A stretch of 64,000 nt of DNA from Chitinimonas arctica (GCF_007431345.1 NZ_CP041730.1:1798001-1862000); one strand, 5' to 3'; shown: positions 25,810 to 34,894, counted from the stretch's first letter. Numbers and translations: made by a program. Notes: generated by a model not told the origin, from the sequence alone.

Positions 25810-27311
25810 CGCAAGACCTGAACCTGGCCCGACTGGCCGGCCGTGCCCTGATGGTGGATATCGCCGGCGAGGTACTGACGCCGGCGGAAGCCGCCTTTCT
25901 GCAAGAACAGCATATCCGCGCCATCTGCCTGTTTCGCCGCAACGTCGCCAGCGCCGACGGCACCCGCCGCCTGGTCGCCGACCTGAAGGCCGCGCTGGGC
26001 GACGATCTGCTGATCGGCATCGACCAGGAAGGCGGCGCGGTCATGCGCACGCTATTCCTGCCCGCCGCCCCCTCGGCCATGGCCTTGGGCGCCAGCGGCG
26101 ACGAGCTGCTGGCCTACCAGGTCGGCGCCGCCATCGCCCGCGGCCTGGCCTCGCTGGGAGTCAACTGGAATTACGCGCCGGTACTGGACCTGAACAACAA
26201 TCCCCGCAATCCGGTCATCGCCGAGCGCAGCTTCGGCGCCGATCCGCAGCGGGCGGCCAGGCTGGCCGGCGCCTGGATGGCAGGCCATCTGGCCGAAGGC
26301 GTGGCCACCTGCGTCAAGCACTTCCCCGGCCATGGCGATACCCATACCGACTCGCACCTGGCGCTGCCCATCGTGGACAAATCACGCTCGGCCATCGAGG
26401 AATACGAACTGTCGCCCTTCCATGCGCTGATTCGGCAGACGCCGGGACTGATGAGCGCCCATATCGTCTTTCCCGCCTTCGACGAGGAACGTCCGGCCAC
26501 CTTGTCCCCCGCCATCCTGCAAACGCTGCTGCGCGACAACTGGGACTACCAGGGCGTCACCATCACCGACGGCATGAATATGAAGGCCATCCGCGAGCGC
26601 TGGGGGCAAGCGCGCGGGTCCGTGATGGCACTGGCCGCCGGCGCGGACCTATCGCTGGTGCTGCAATTCCCGGACGAAATGGCCGCCGCCGGCACGGCCT
26701 TGCGCGAGGCGGTGGCGACCGGCGAGCTGAGCCAGGCTCGGCTGGCGCAAGCGGACCAGCGCGTCAATGCCATGATCCAGCGCTATCCGGCCGTGCAGCG
26801 CGGCTACAGCGCCGAGCAGGAGGCGGCCGACCGAGCCCTGTTCGCCCTGGCCTGGCGCCGCGCGCTGACCCTGGTCGGCACCGCCCCCCGCCCGCCCTTG
26901 GGCGGCAGGGTACGTCTGGTGCTGCAGGCCGACGCCCCCTCGGACGGCGTGTCCGAACCCGGCTTGTCCGCCGAGGCGTTGACCAAGCGGCTTGCCCCGC
27001 TCTATCAGCTCGATGTGCGCACTTTCCGCCGGCGCGAGGAACTGGAATGGGCCGAATTACCGCAGGACGGCGTATTCACCATCATTGCCACCACCACCCG
27101 TGCCCGCTACGACGAAGCCCAGCGCCGACAATGGCGGCCCGACCTGCACCTGGCGCTGTGGAACCCTTACGCCGCCGCCGACCTGGCCTGCCCCGCCCTG
27201 GTCAGCTACGGCTTCGTCGAACCGGCCCTCGATGCGGTAGTCGGCTGGCTGAAAGGCGAATGGGAAGCCACGGGTAGCCTGCCCGCGCCGCTGGACGATA
27301 TCCACAGCTAA
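25806..27311 (+). CDS. Cytoplasmic GH3 beta-N-acetylhexosaminidase (NagZ-like)
   Basis: A 501-residue glycoside hydrolase family 3 enzyme. IDQEGG is at residues 72-77, KHFPGHGD at 171-178, and the family-specific TDSH loop with the acid/base histidine at 181-184; the nucleophile is probably D255 (TITDGMN). There is no signal peptide, so it acts in the cytoplasm, splitting imported chitobiose or similar into GlcNAc. After the catalytic domain (to about 345) come some 150 extra residues not found in E. coli NagZ, including a Rossmann-like region. The start overlaps the permease stop (ATGA). Peptidoglycan recycling is an alternative role, but the operon favours nutrition. Confidence 0.92.
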   Translation: MTQDLNLARLAGRALMVDIAGEVLTPAEAAFLQEQHIRAICLFRRNVASADGTRRLVADLKAALGDDLLIGIDQEGGAVMRTLFLPAAPSAMALGASGDELLAYQVGAAIARGLASLGVNWNYAPVLDLNNNPRNPVIAERSFGADPQRAARLAGAWMAGHLAEGVATCVKHFPGHGDTHTDSHLALPIVDKSRSAIEEYELSPFHALIRQTPGLMSAHIVFPAFDEERPATLSPAILQTLLRDNWDYQGVTITDGMNMKAIRERWGQARGSVMALAAGADLSLVLQFPDEMAAAGTALREAVATGELSQARLAQADQRVNAMIQRYPAVQRGYSAEQEAADRALFALAWRRALTLVGTAPRPPLGGRVRLVLQADAPSDGVSEPGLSAEALTKRLAPLYQLDVRTFRRREELEWAELPQDGVFTIIATTTRARYDEAQRRQWRPDLHLALWNPYAAADLACPALVSYGFVEPALDAVVGWLKGEWEATGSLPAPLDDIHS

Positions 27312-27333
27312 TCCACCTCCCCATCCCCGGCAC

Positions 27334-27368
27334 AGGGTTGCCGGCGCCGCAGGCGTCTTCGCAACCCT
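27334..27368. terminator. Possible hairpin after the GH3 gene
   Basis: AGGGTTGC (27334-27341) and GCAACCCT (27361-27368) form an 8-bp perfect stem enclosing a GC-rich loop. No T-run follows, so this could be a processing or pausing structure rather than an intrinsic terminator. Confidence 0.4.
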
Positions 27369-27450
27369 TGCCCGGCGCCGGCTCCCCGCGCCTCGCGCCA
27401 TCTTCCCTACGACGCAAATGCAACACTTACAGACAAGCGCGCTAAAGGCG

Positions 27451-27519
27451 TTGACAGTGTTGTTACAGTGGTATTGAATCGGTATTGTATTTAATTGGTA
27501 TTAAAGCGGTGTCAATTAG
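27451..27519 (+). promoter_or_regulatory. GlcNAc regulon promoter/operator, copy B
   Basis: Second copy of the conserved 69-bp element. TTGACA opens it (27451-27456) and the half-sites GGTATT (27470), GGTATT (27481), GGTATT (27497) and GGTGTC (27508) repeat the 11/16/11-bp spacing of copy A exactly. It lies 30-98 bp before the ATPase gene and would drive ATPase and TonB-receptor expression. Confidence 0.82.
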
Positions 27520-27548
27520 TATTTACCACTTCAATGGACTGCTAGGCC

Positions 27549-28646
27549 ATGGCCGAATTGAGATTGCATAAGCTGCAAAAGACATACGAGGACGGCCCCA
27601 CCGTCATCCATGGTATCGACCTAGCGATACGCGACGGTGAATTCATGGTCTTTGTCGGCCCGTCCGGCTGCGGCAAGACCACCACCCTGCGCATGATCGC
27701 CGGCCTGGAAGATATCAGCGGCGGCGAACTCCATATCGGCGACCGGATGGTCAACGACCTGCCCGCCGCCAAGCGCGGCGTAGCCATGGTGTTCCAAAGC
27801 TACGCGCTCTATCCCCATATGACGGTGCGCGAGAATATGGGCTTCGGCCTGAAACTGGCAAAGCGGCCACGGCGTGAAATCGACGAGACGGTAGCCCGTG
27901 CTGCCGATATCCTGCAGATCACCCACCTGCTCGACCGCAAGCCCAAGGCCTTGTCGGGTGGCCAGCGCCAGCGTGTCGCCATCGGCCGCGCCATCGTCCG
28001 CAAGCCGGACGTCTTCCTGTTCGACGAACCGCTCTCCAACCTGGACGCCTCGCTCCGGGTGCAGATGCGCATCGAACTGGCCAAGCTGCATGCCGAACTG
28101 GCCACCACCATGATCTATGTCACCCATGACCAGGTCGAGGCCATGACCCTGGGCGACCGGATCGCCGTCTTCAACGCCGGCCGCATCGAACAGGTCGGCA
28201 CCCCGCTGGAACTTTACCAGCGGCCGGCCAACCAGTTCGTGGCGGGATTCCTGGGCTCACCGCGCATGAACTTCCTGCCCGGCCATTTCGGCAGCGGCCA
28301 CGAAAGTGGTAGCGATATTATTTTATCAGGCAATACCAGTATTACTCTGCCAGGCAAATGCGCGCTCAGCGCTGGTAATAGCCTGACCTTGGGAATTCGT
28401 CCCGAACATATCCATTGGCAGGCGCAAGCCCAACCCAACAGCATCCCGGTCGAGGTCGATCTGATCGAGCACCTGGGTGGCGAGCAAATCGTCCACAGCC
28501 GCGTCGTGGGGGCCGATCACCGGATCGCTTTCTCGCTGGCGGGGCAGGAAGCCGCCCCCACGCGTGGATCGCAAGTCTGGCTACGGCCGCAATGGGACGC
28601 CTGCCATCTATTCAATGCCGACGGCCAGGCCCTGGTCACCCATTGA
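27549..28646 (+). CDS. ABC transporter ATP-binding protein, MalK/UgpC type
   Basis: A 365-residue ATPase. Walker A GPSGCGKTT is at about residues 36-44, the ABC signature SGGQRQR near 136, and Walker B VFLFDEPLSNLD near 156. The C-terminal OB-fold domain (about 235-360) is of the MalK type, which interacts with two-permease sugar importers. It is the missing energy-coupling subunit of the importer encoded at 22.7-25.8 kb, placed behind its own copy of the shared regulatory element. Confidence 0.94.
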   Translation: MAELRLHKLQKTYEDGPTVIHGIDLAIRDGEFMVFVGPSGCGKTTTLRMIAGLEDISGGELHIGDRMVNDLPAAKRGVAMVFQSYALYPHMTVRENMGFGLKLAKRPRREIDETVARAADILQITHLLDRKPKALSGGQRQRVAIGRAIVRKPDVFLFDEPLSNLDASLRVQMRIELAKLHAELATTMIYVTHDQVEAMTLGDRIAVFNAGRIEQVGTPLELYQRPANQFVAGFLGSPRMNFLPGHFGSGHESGSDIILSGNTSITLPGKCALSAGNSLTLGIRPEHIHWQAQAQPNSIPVEVDLIEHLGGEQIVHSRVVGADHRIAFSLAGQEAAPTRGSQVWLRPQWDACHLFNADGQALVTH

Positions 28647-28738
28647 TTTCGACCCTGATTTTCGCGGCAGCGTTTCTTGGCCGCTGTAGCCGTGCGGCTA
28701 CCCATGAGTGGTACCTACCAAAACTAAAGGAGAGCGGC

Positions 28739-31444
28739 ATGTTTAACAAAGGGGTACGCGGGATGAAGCATCAACCAAGGCCGATTGCAGCGGCCGTGGC
28801 ACTGGCCATGCTCGGTGCCGGGCTGCCGGCATGGGCCGAGGAAGCTGCGACCGGCGCACCGGCGACCGTCAAGGAAGAGGCCGTCGTCGTCACCGGCATT
28901 CGTGCCTCCAAGTTCAAATCCCTCACCGCCAAGAAGAATGCCGATTCGCTGGTCGAGGTGATCAGCGCGGAAGATATCGGCAAGATGCCGGACAAGAACG
29001 TGGCCGATTCGCTGCAACGCGTACCGGGCGTCAATACCATTACCGCCAGCGGCACCGAAGGCGGCTTCGGCGAGAACGACCGGGTCAGCATGCGCGGCAC
29101 GCCGCCCAGCCTGACCGCCACCACCATCAACGGCCATGCCGTCGGCACCGGCGATTGGTACGTGCTGAACCAGTCCGCCTCGGGCCGCAGCGTCAGCTAC
29201 TCGCTATTGCCGTCGGAACTGGTCGATACCGTGGTGATCAGCAAGAGCGCCCGCGCCGACCTGGTGGAAGGCGGCGTGGCCGGCTCGGTCGATATCCAGA
29301 CCCGCCATCCGCTGGATGCCAAAAAGCCGCTATCGGCCTCCGGTTCGGTGGAATATGTCTACTCGGACCTGTCCGCCAAGTGGGACCCGCAGCTGAGCGG
29401 CCAGGTCAACTGGAAGAACGACGCAGGCAATTTCGGTGTGCTGTTGCAAGCCTTCAGCGAAAAGCGCCAGACGCGCCGCGACGGCCAGGAGTTCCTCTGG
29501 TGGGACACCATAGACAATCTATGGGGCAAGAATAAGGAGGTATTGGCCGCCCATCCCGACCTGAAGGGCAAGTATGTCAGCCTGCTGACCGGTTCGGCCT
29601 ACTTCGAACAGGAACGCAAACGCGACGGCGGCCTGATCGCCGTGCAATTCAAGCCCAGCAGCGATATCAATCTAGAACTGACCGGTTTCAGCTCCAAGCT
29701 CAAGGCCTCCAACTACAACCGCAATGCCATGCAATGGGCCGTATCACCGTTGACCCACGGTGTATCGCCGTCCAAATACACCATCAGCGGTGGCACCGTC
29801 ACCTCGCTGGAATTCCCCAGCACCTGCCCGGCCGCCTTGAATGGCGACTGCGGCGGCTCGCTGGTCACCGACCAGATCGCCCGTCCCGGCGCCAGCGCCA
29901 AATCGCAATTCATCAATCTGGCCGGCAAATTCAAGGCCTCGGACCGGCTGACCCTGAGCGGCAAGCTGGGCAGCACCAAGGGCGAAGGCAGCACCCCGCG
30001 CGATATCGGCTTTGAGGTGGGTAGCGGCTATACCGGCGGCAGCTATAACTTGCATGGCATCGACAACCCGGCCGACGTGGTCATTCCCGGCGCCGACAAG
30101 TACGCACCCAATGCGGACGGGATAGGCGGCTGGGGCAGCAGCACCTTGTCGGTCGATAAGGAACGGTACGCCCAGGCGGATGGCGACTATCACCTGGGGC
30201 TGGGCGCTTTGGAGTCGGTCAAGTTCGGCGTGCGTTTTTCCAAGCATGAGCGTCAGCTGGAATCGTTCAAGCTGAAGACGCTCGATGCAGGCAAATTCGT
30301 CAATGTCGGCCCCACCAGCCTCTATCCCGGCGACTTCGGCTCACATCTGGGCGGCTCGGTGCTGAAGAACGTCTGGCAACTGCCCATGTCGGCCGTGGTG
30401 GATTGGAGCAACAAGTACCAGGTGCTGGATGGACGTAATCTGGACACGGAGTTCCGCATCGAGGAACCGGTGACCGCGGCCTATGCCATGGCCACCCTGG
30501 GCACCGACAACTTGCGTGGCAATATCGGCGTGCGGGTGGTGCATACCAAGGAAGATGTGCACAACAACCGCAAGGATAAGAACGGCGTGTACCAGGACGT
30601 GCTGACGTCGAACAGCTATACCGACATCCTCCCCAGCGCCAATCTGAAGCTCGAGCTGAGCCCCAGCCTGATCGCCCGGATGGCCCTGTCGAAGACCATG
30701 TCGCGTCCCGACTTTGGCGCACTGGGCAGCTTGACCCTGAACGACCTGGTCTTGTCCGGCAGCGGCGGCAACCCCAATCTCAAGCCGGTTCGCGCCACCA
30801 ACTTCGACATCGGCGCCGAGTGGTACTACGCCCCCAAGTCCCTGCTCTCGGTCGGCCTCTATCATATGGACTTGTCGTCCTATGTGTCTTACGGCACCTA
30901 TAAGCAGACCTTCTTCAACCAGACGCAAGGCAGGGATACCGAGTACACCCTGACCGCCGCCCAGAACACCACCGGCCGGGTACAGGGCTTCGAAGTCGCG
31001 CTGGAACAACCGCTGGCTTATGGCTTTGGCTTCAATACCAACTACACCTACGCCAACGGCAAGGAAACAAGCGCCTACTGCCAAAACCTGCAGAACGGCG
31101 GCGAAAGCCATGCCTGCGACCTGGTGGGCACCGCCAAGCATTCCTACAATCTGGGCGCCTACTACGAGAAGAACGGTTTCAGCGCCAGGCTGGCCTACAA
31201 CTACCGCTCGGCCTTCCTCAATGGCGTCGACCGTAAAAGCGCCATCTACCAGGACGCCGTCGGTACTTTGATGGGTTCGCTCAGCTACACCGTATCGGAC
31301 AATCTGACGCTGACCCTGGATGCCAAGGACCTCAACAACCCGGTATTGAAATCCTATGTGTATGACAAGACCGGGGCGAAGCAGCCACGTTCCTTCTACA
31401 CCAACGGCCGCCAGTACTACCTCGGCCTGCGGATGAAATACTAG
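28739..31444 (+). CDS. TonB-dependent outer-membrane receptor, chitin-sugar type
   Basis: A 901-residue outer-membrane receptor. The ATG at 28739 has AGGAG 6 bp upstream. A signal peptide ends at about residue 33 (LPAWA); the plug follows, with EEAVVVTGIRAS, ISAEDIGKMPDKNVADSLQ and the VPGVNTI segment typical of TonB-dependent receptors for large carbohydrates. The barrel ends in an aromatic-rich strand (YYLGLRMKY). Such receptors carry chito-oligosaccharides in Xanthomonas, Caulobacter and Alteromonadales. It is co-directional with the ATPase gene 92 bp upstream; a small stem-loop (28686-28701) sits in the gap. Confidence 0.93.
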   Translation: MFNKGVRGMKHQPRPIAAAVALAMLGAGLPAWAEEAATGAPATVKEEAVVVTGIRASKFKSLTAKKNADSLVEVISAEDIGKMPDKNVADSLQRVPGVNTITASGTEGGFGENDRVSMRGTPPSLTATTINGHAVGTGDWYVLNQSASGRSVSYSLLPSELVDTVVISKSARADLVEGGVAGSVDIQTRHPLDAKKPLSASGSVEYVYSDLSAKWDPQLSGQVNWKNDAGNFGVLLQAFSEKRQTRRDGQEFLWWDTIDNLWGKNKEVLAAHPDLKGKYVSLLTGSAYFEQERKRDGGLIAVQFKPSSDINLELTGFSSKLKASNYNRNAMQWAVSPLTHGVSPSKYTISGGTVTSLEFPSTCPAALNGDCGGSLVTDQIARPGASAKSQFINLAGKFKASDRLTLSGKLGSTKGEGSTPRDIGFEVGSGYTGGSYNLHGIDNPADVVIPGADKYAPNADGIGGWGSSTLSVDKERYAQADGDYHLGLGALESVKFGVRFSKHERQLESFKLKTLDAGKFVNVGPTSLYPGDFGSHLGGSVLKNVWQLPMSAVVDWSNKYQVLDGRNLDTEFRIEEPVTAAYAMATLGTDNLRGNIGVRVVHTKEDVHNNRKDKNGVYQDVLTSNSYTDILPSANLKLELSPSLIARMALSKTMSRPDFGALGSLTLNDLVLSGSGGNPNLKPVRATNFDIGAEWYYAPKSLLSVGLYHMDLSSYVSYGTYKQTFFNQTQGRDTEYTLTAAQNTTGRVQGFEVALEQPLAYGFGFNTNYTYANGKETSAYCQNLQNGGESHACDLVGTAKHSYNLGAYYEKNGFSARLAYNYRSAFLNGVDRKSAIYQDAVGTLMGSLSYTVSDNLTLTLDAKDLNNPVLKSYVYDKTGAKQPRSFYTNGRQYYLGLRMKY

Positions 31445-31453
31445 TCCCCTCCT

Positions 31454-31511
31454 GGCGGCGGGCTTTCGCTCGCCGCTTGGGGCCGGCGGCGCGTTTCATT
31501 GCGTCGCCGGC
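31454..31511. terminator. Tandem hairpins between convergent genes
   Basis: Two GC-rich hairpins lie between the receptor gene and the M48 peptidase gene: GCGGCGGGC/GCTCGCCGC near 31455-31476, and GCCGGCGGCGC (31482-31492) with GCGTCGCCGGC (31501-31511). The short TTTC after the second suggests termination of the plus-strand transcript. Confidence 0.6.
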
Positions 31512-31524
31512 TTTCGGTTGTCCT

Positions 31525-32355
31525 TCAGCGCTTCATCCTGGCAAAGCGCGGCACATCATCCACGGTCTTCTCCAGGCCATCCAGCCGCTCACCCATGGCA
31601 CTCCCCAAGCGATCGAGCCGGTCGTTCGGCGCCGGATGGGTCTTGAACATCAGCGCGAAAGCGCCATCCGACGGCGCTTCGGCCAGTGTCTGCAATACCC
31701 CGACCAGGCCATAAGGGTTGTAGCCGCCACGGGCAGCGATCACCACGCCCATGCGGTCCGCCTCGAACTCGTCATCCTTGTCCAGACCGCGCAGAAACAG
31801 TTCCTTGCCGCCGCTGACCACCTTGGCCAATACATCGGCCCTGGGTTTGCCGCTGTTTTCGGCATACTGACTGGCGATATCGCTGAAGACGGCGCTGCCC
31901 ATGCTTTTCTGAATCGCCTTGAGCTGATGTTTTTGCAGCACATGGGATATCTCGTGCGCCAGCACACCGGCCAGTTCCGCCTCGCTGCGCAGGCGCTGGA
32001 ACAAGCCACGGGTAATCAGGATATGCCCACCGGGGGTAGCAAAGGCATTGACATTGGGATGTTCGATCACGCCAAACTTCCATGGCAGGCCGGGCCGCTC
32101 GGTTTGTTGCGCCAGCCACATGCCGACCCGGTTGACGTAACGCTGCAGCTCGGCATCGTCCACCAGCGGCGAGGCACCCAGCAGGGTCGCGGCCAGCTCG
32201 CCGCCCATCTGGATCTCTTCCGGCTCGCCGATATCGCGTTTGGCATCGGCGGCCTTCTTGACAGTCTCCAGGCCCTTGATCAGCTTACCGAAATCGAAGG
32301 CCTGGCCAGGCAAGGCAAAACAGGCCAGCAATAGCGGCAACAATAATTTACGCAT
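31525..32355 (-). CDS. M48 family metallopeptidase
   Basis: A 276-residue secreted peptidase. The ATG at 32355 is chosen because AGGGG lies 6 bp upstream and it begins a good signal peptide (residues 1-19, ending GQA). The zinc motif HEISH is at residues 134-138, with the third ligand expected in the EFEADRMG segment. It resembles the periplasmic Oma1/LoiP/BepA group, without TPR repeats. It is the last gene of a minus-strand triplet with an SH3-like protein (10 bp upstream) and a CHASE2 cyclase. Confidence 0.92.
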   Translation of the reverse strand: MRKLLLPLLLACFALPGQAFDFGKLIKGLETVKKAADAKRDIGEPEEIQMGGELAATLLGASPLVDDAELQRYVNRVGMWLAQQTERPGLPWKFGVIEHPNVNAFATPGGHILITRGLFQRLRSEAELAGVLAHEISHVLQKHQLKAIQKSMGSAVFSDIASQYAENSGKPRADVLAKVVSGGKELFLRGLDKDDEFEADRMGVVIAARGGYNPYGLVGVLQTLAEAPSDGAFALMFKTHPAPNDRLDRLGSAMGERLDGLEKTVDDVPRFARMKR

Positions 32356-32365
32356 GGCCATCCCC

Positions 32366-32887
32366 TCAGCGATTTTCGTCGTTGGCCTGCGCCGTGGACG
32401 GCTTGGGCAGATAGTCGAGGCGCTCGTTGGCCAGCTTGCCCGCCTTGGCAAAACGGCCCGCTTCGTCGGCACTGGCGGCATAGCCACCCAGTTTGGCCAA
32501 CTGCTCCATATTGGGCTGCGCATTGCGCAGATCCTCTTCCGACAGGCCTTTGACGCCGGTGGTCACGGTGGTGCCGGAACTGCCTGTCTTGAACAGATTG
32601 ACCGCCGACAGGAACCCGCCTCCCGCACTCCCCGCCTTGGTGGCGCCGCCGGTACGGACATTCAGCATCTTGACCCAACCCTGCTGTCCGCCCGATTTCA
32701 CCTGCATCCAGGCGCCCTGCCGCAGCACGATCTCCAGCGGCGCCTGGCTGGCCAGATCGGCCACCTTTGCCGCATCGATAAACGGCTTCTGCTTCAGTTC
32801 CGCCGCCCGCATCAGGGTGCCGGTTTCGGCGGCATGGGCCGCCGTGGCGAACAGCAGCAACAACAGTGCTGGTTTCCATGGTTTCAT
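32366..32887 (-). CDS. Secreted SH3-like domain protein
   Basis: A 173-residue protein with a signal peptide (residues 1-19, ending in AHA) and one bacterial SH3-type domain (about 22-78), recognised from the KPFIDAAKVADLASQAPLE to GWVKMLNVRTG pattern. The C-terminal half is glycine/serine-rich and then helical (SEEDLRNAQPNMEQLAKLGGY). It lies between the cyclase and peptidase genes with short gaps, so the three probably form one operon. Role is unknown; periplasmic peptide or wall binding is a guess. Confidence 0.8.
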   Translation of the reverse strand: MKPWKPALLLLLFATAAHAAETGTLMRAAELKQKPFIDAAKVADLASQAPLEIVLRQGAWMQVKSGGQQGWVKMLNVRTGGATKAGSAGGGFLSAVNLFKTGSSGTTVTTGVKGLSEEDLRNAQPNMEQLAKLGGYAASADEAGRFAKAGKLANERLDYLPKPSTAQANDENR

Positions 32888-32904
32888 CGTTGTGACTCCC
32901 TTTA

Positions 32905-34749
32905 TTATTCCCGGAGACTGGGCTCGAACAGGCGCACATCCTGCTCGCGGCCCTTGACGTGGTGCAAACCGCAATCGCGGTAGTCAAAGACCGGGCCGGC
33001 CGCCTGCATGGTGGACTCGGCCACCAACACGCGCGCCACGCCCTTGGTCTGCCCTTCGATCCGGCTGGCCAGATTCACCGTATCACCTATCGCAGTGTAG
33101 TCCAGCCGGTCTTGCGAACCGATAAAGCCGACAACCGCGAGCCCGCTATTGAGACCGATGCCGATCTCGAAGTCATGGCCGAGGTCCGTCAGCTCCGCCT
33201 TGAAGCGAACCAGCGCCTGCGACATCTCCATGGCGGCCAGAATCGCATGGCGGGCATGGTCGGGGTCATTCACCGGCGCGCCCCAGAAGGCCATGATGGC
33301 ATCGCCGATAAATTTATCCAGCGTCCCCCCGTGGCGAAATATGATTTCGACCTGCGTGGAGAAATAACGATTCAGCAGCGAGACGATGGCTTCCGGCGAA
33401 CGGGTCTCCGACAAGGTCGTAAAACCGCGAATATCGGAAAACAGTACGGTGATCTGTCGGCTTTCCGCATTCGCACCGGTGTCGATCTCACCACGGGCAA
33501 GCAGATCGCCCACCACCCTGGGATCGAGAAAACGTCCGAACATGCCGATAGCCTGCTCGCGCCGCTGCCGCTCCTGCAAATACGCCAGCAGCGCGCACAG
33601 CCAGTAGAAAAGCCAACCGAACAGCAAAGGCGTAAAGGCCGGCAGCCATACCCCGCGTCCCAGCTGCCACCAAGCCAGGCTGACCACCGCCAGATTCAGC
33701 CCCAGCAAGCCATAGGCGATCCGGGTAGGACTGATCCCGCGCGCGAATACATAGGCGATGCCCGCCAGCAACAAGACGGCGAAAGGCAGGGCGGCGGGCC
33801 GCGGCACCTCACGCAGCCAATCGCCCGCCCGCAGATTGTCGATGGCCGTGGCCAGGATATCGACGCCCGGGTAGGTACTCCCCAGGGAGGTCACCCGCAG
33901 ATCCTGCAAACCTGGCGCCGCCGTTCCCACCACGACGATCTTGTCGCGGAATTCGTCAGCGGCACGCAGCGGCTTCTCCCGCTGGGCATCGGCATAGACA
34001 TCGGCATAAGGCACGTGCCGCCAGGCGCTACGCCAGTTCAGCAGGATGCGGTCTCCCGCCGGTATCGGCCAGCCATTGTCCTTGGCCAGGCGGGCCGGCA
34101 TGGAGGGGAAGCGCCAATGCTGGCGCTCACGGTATAGATAGTAGTGGCGGGCGACCCGGTCGCTATCTTCGGAGAAATTGATCAGCCCGCCGCGCATCGC
34201 TTCCGGATGGCCGTGCTGGGCCATGACCAGGGGCAGCAGAAGCGGGATATGGCTACGCGGGTCGGCACCAGGGGTAGGCTGCATACCCACCGCGGCGGGC
34301 ATATCCGCCACGGCGGCGCCCAAGCCGCTATCGCTCAGCGCCATCGAGAGATAGACATTGGTCTGGGCGGCCACAGCATCGACAAAGGCCTGGTCGTGCT
34401 CGGGACGGAAAATATCGGGTTCGTTGAAATGGAAATCGAATACCACCGCCCGTGGCTGCTGCCGCGCCAGGTAGCCGACCAGCTCGCCATGTACCGAACG
34501 GGGCCAGGGCCAGCTGCCCGCCTGCCCGTTCATTTCCTCCAGCGAGCGCTGGTCGATATCGATCACCACCACCTCGCTGGACGGCGGCCTGCTCAGCGCA
34601 TGCTGCCGCACCAGGATATCCATGCCGCGCTGGTCGACGATTTGCCCGGCGTCGAGCACGCCATAATCCAGCGACGCCAACAGGGCGAACACGGCGAACC
34701 AGTGCCACCAGGAAAAGCGGCGCAACAGCTTGCGAAGGACGGGCATCAT
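32905..34749 (-). CDS. CHASE2-domain adenylate/guanylate cyclase
   Basis: A membrane-bound class III nucleotide cyclase of about 614 residues. A first membrane helix (about residues 9-28) leads into an extracytoplasmic CHASE2 sensor (about 30-315), then three helices (about 320-390) and a cytoplasmic catalytic domain (about 430-600). Catalytic landmarks are VLFSDIRGFTTLSE with the first metal aspartate, GDAIMAFWGAP with the second, and the DYTAIGDTVNLASRIE segment. The start is one of two adjacent ATGs (34749 or 34746). Product (cAMP or cGMP) cannot be read with certainty. First gene of the triplet with the SH3 and M48 genes. Confidence 0.92.
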   Translation of the reverse strand: MMPVLRKLLRRFSWWHWFAVFALLASLDYGVLDAGQIVDQRGMDILVRQHALSRPPSSEVVVIDIDQRSLEEMNGQAGSWPWPRSVHGELVGYLARQQPRAVVFDFHFNEPDIFRPEHDQAFVDAVAAQTNVYLSMALSDSGLGAAVADMPAAVGMQPTPGADPRSHIPLLLPLVMAQHGHPEAMRGGLINFSEDSDRVARHYYLYRERQHWRFPSMPARLAKDNGWPIPAGDRILLNWRSAWRHVPYADVYADAQREKPLRAADEFRDKIVVVGTAAPGLQDLRVTSLGSTYPGVDILATAIDNLRAGDWLREVPRPAALPFAVLLLAGIAYVFARGISPTRIAYGLLGLNLAVVSLAWWQLGRGVWLPAFTPLLFGWLFYWLCALLAYLQERQRREQAIGMFGRFLDPRVVGDLLARGEIDTGANAESRQITVLFSDIRGFTTLSETRSPEAIVSLLNRYFSTQVEIIFRHGGTLDKFIGDAIMAFWGAPVNDPDHARHAILAAMEMSQALVRFKAELTDLGHDFEIGIGLNSGLAVVGFIGSQDRLDYTAIGDTVNLASRIEGQTKGVARVLVAESTMQAAGPVFDYRDCGLHHVKGREQDVRLFEPSLRE

Positions 34750-34894
34750 GGGTGGGCGACGTCGAGCCAAGGACCGGGCCGAAGCTGGAACCGCCTGGAT
34801 GGCGAGCCCAGGACCCTTGCTTGCGTTGTAGCAGCCGGGAACACCGGGCGCCAGCTCAGCCTGGACATGGGGTTCCCTGCCAAGCCAGCGGCCC

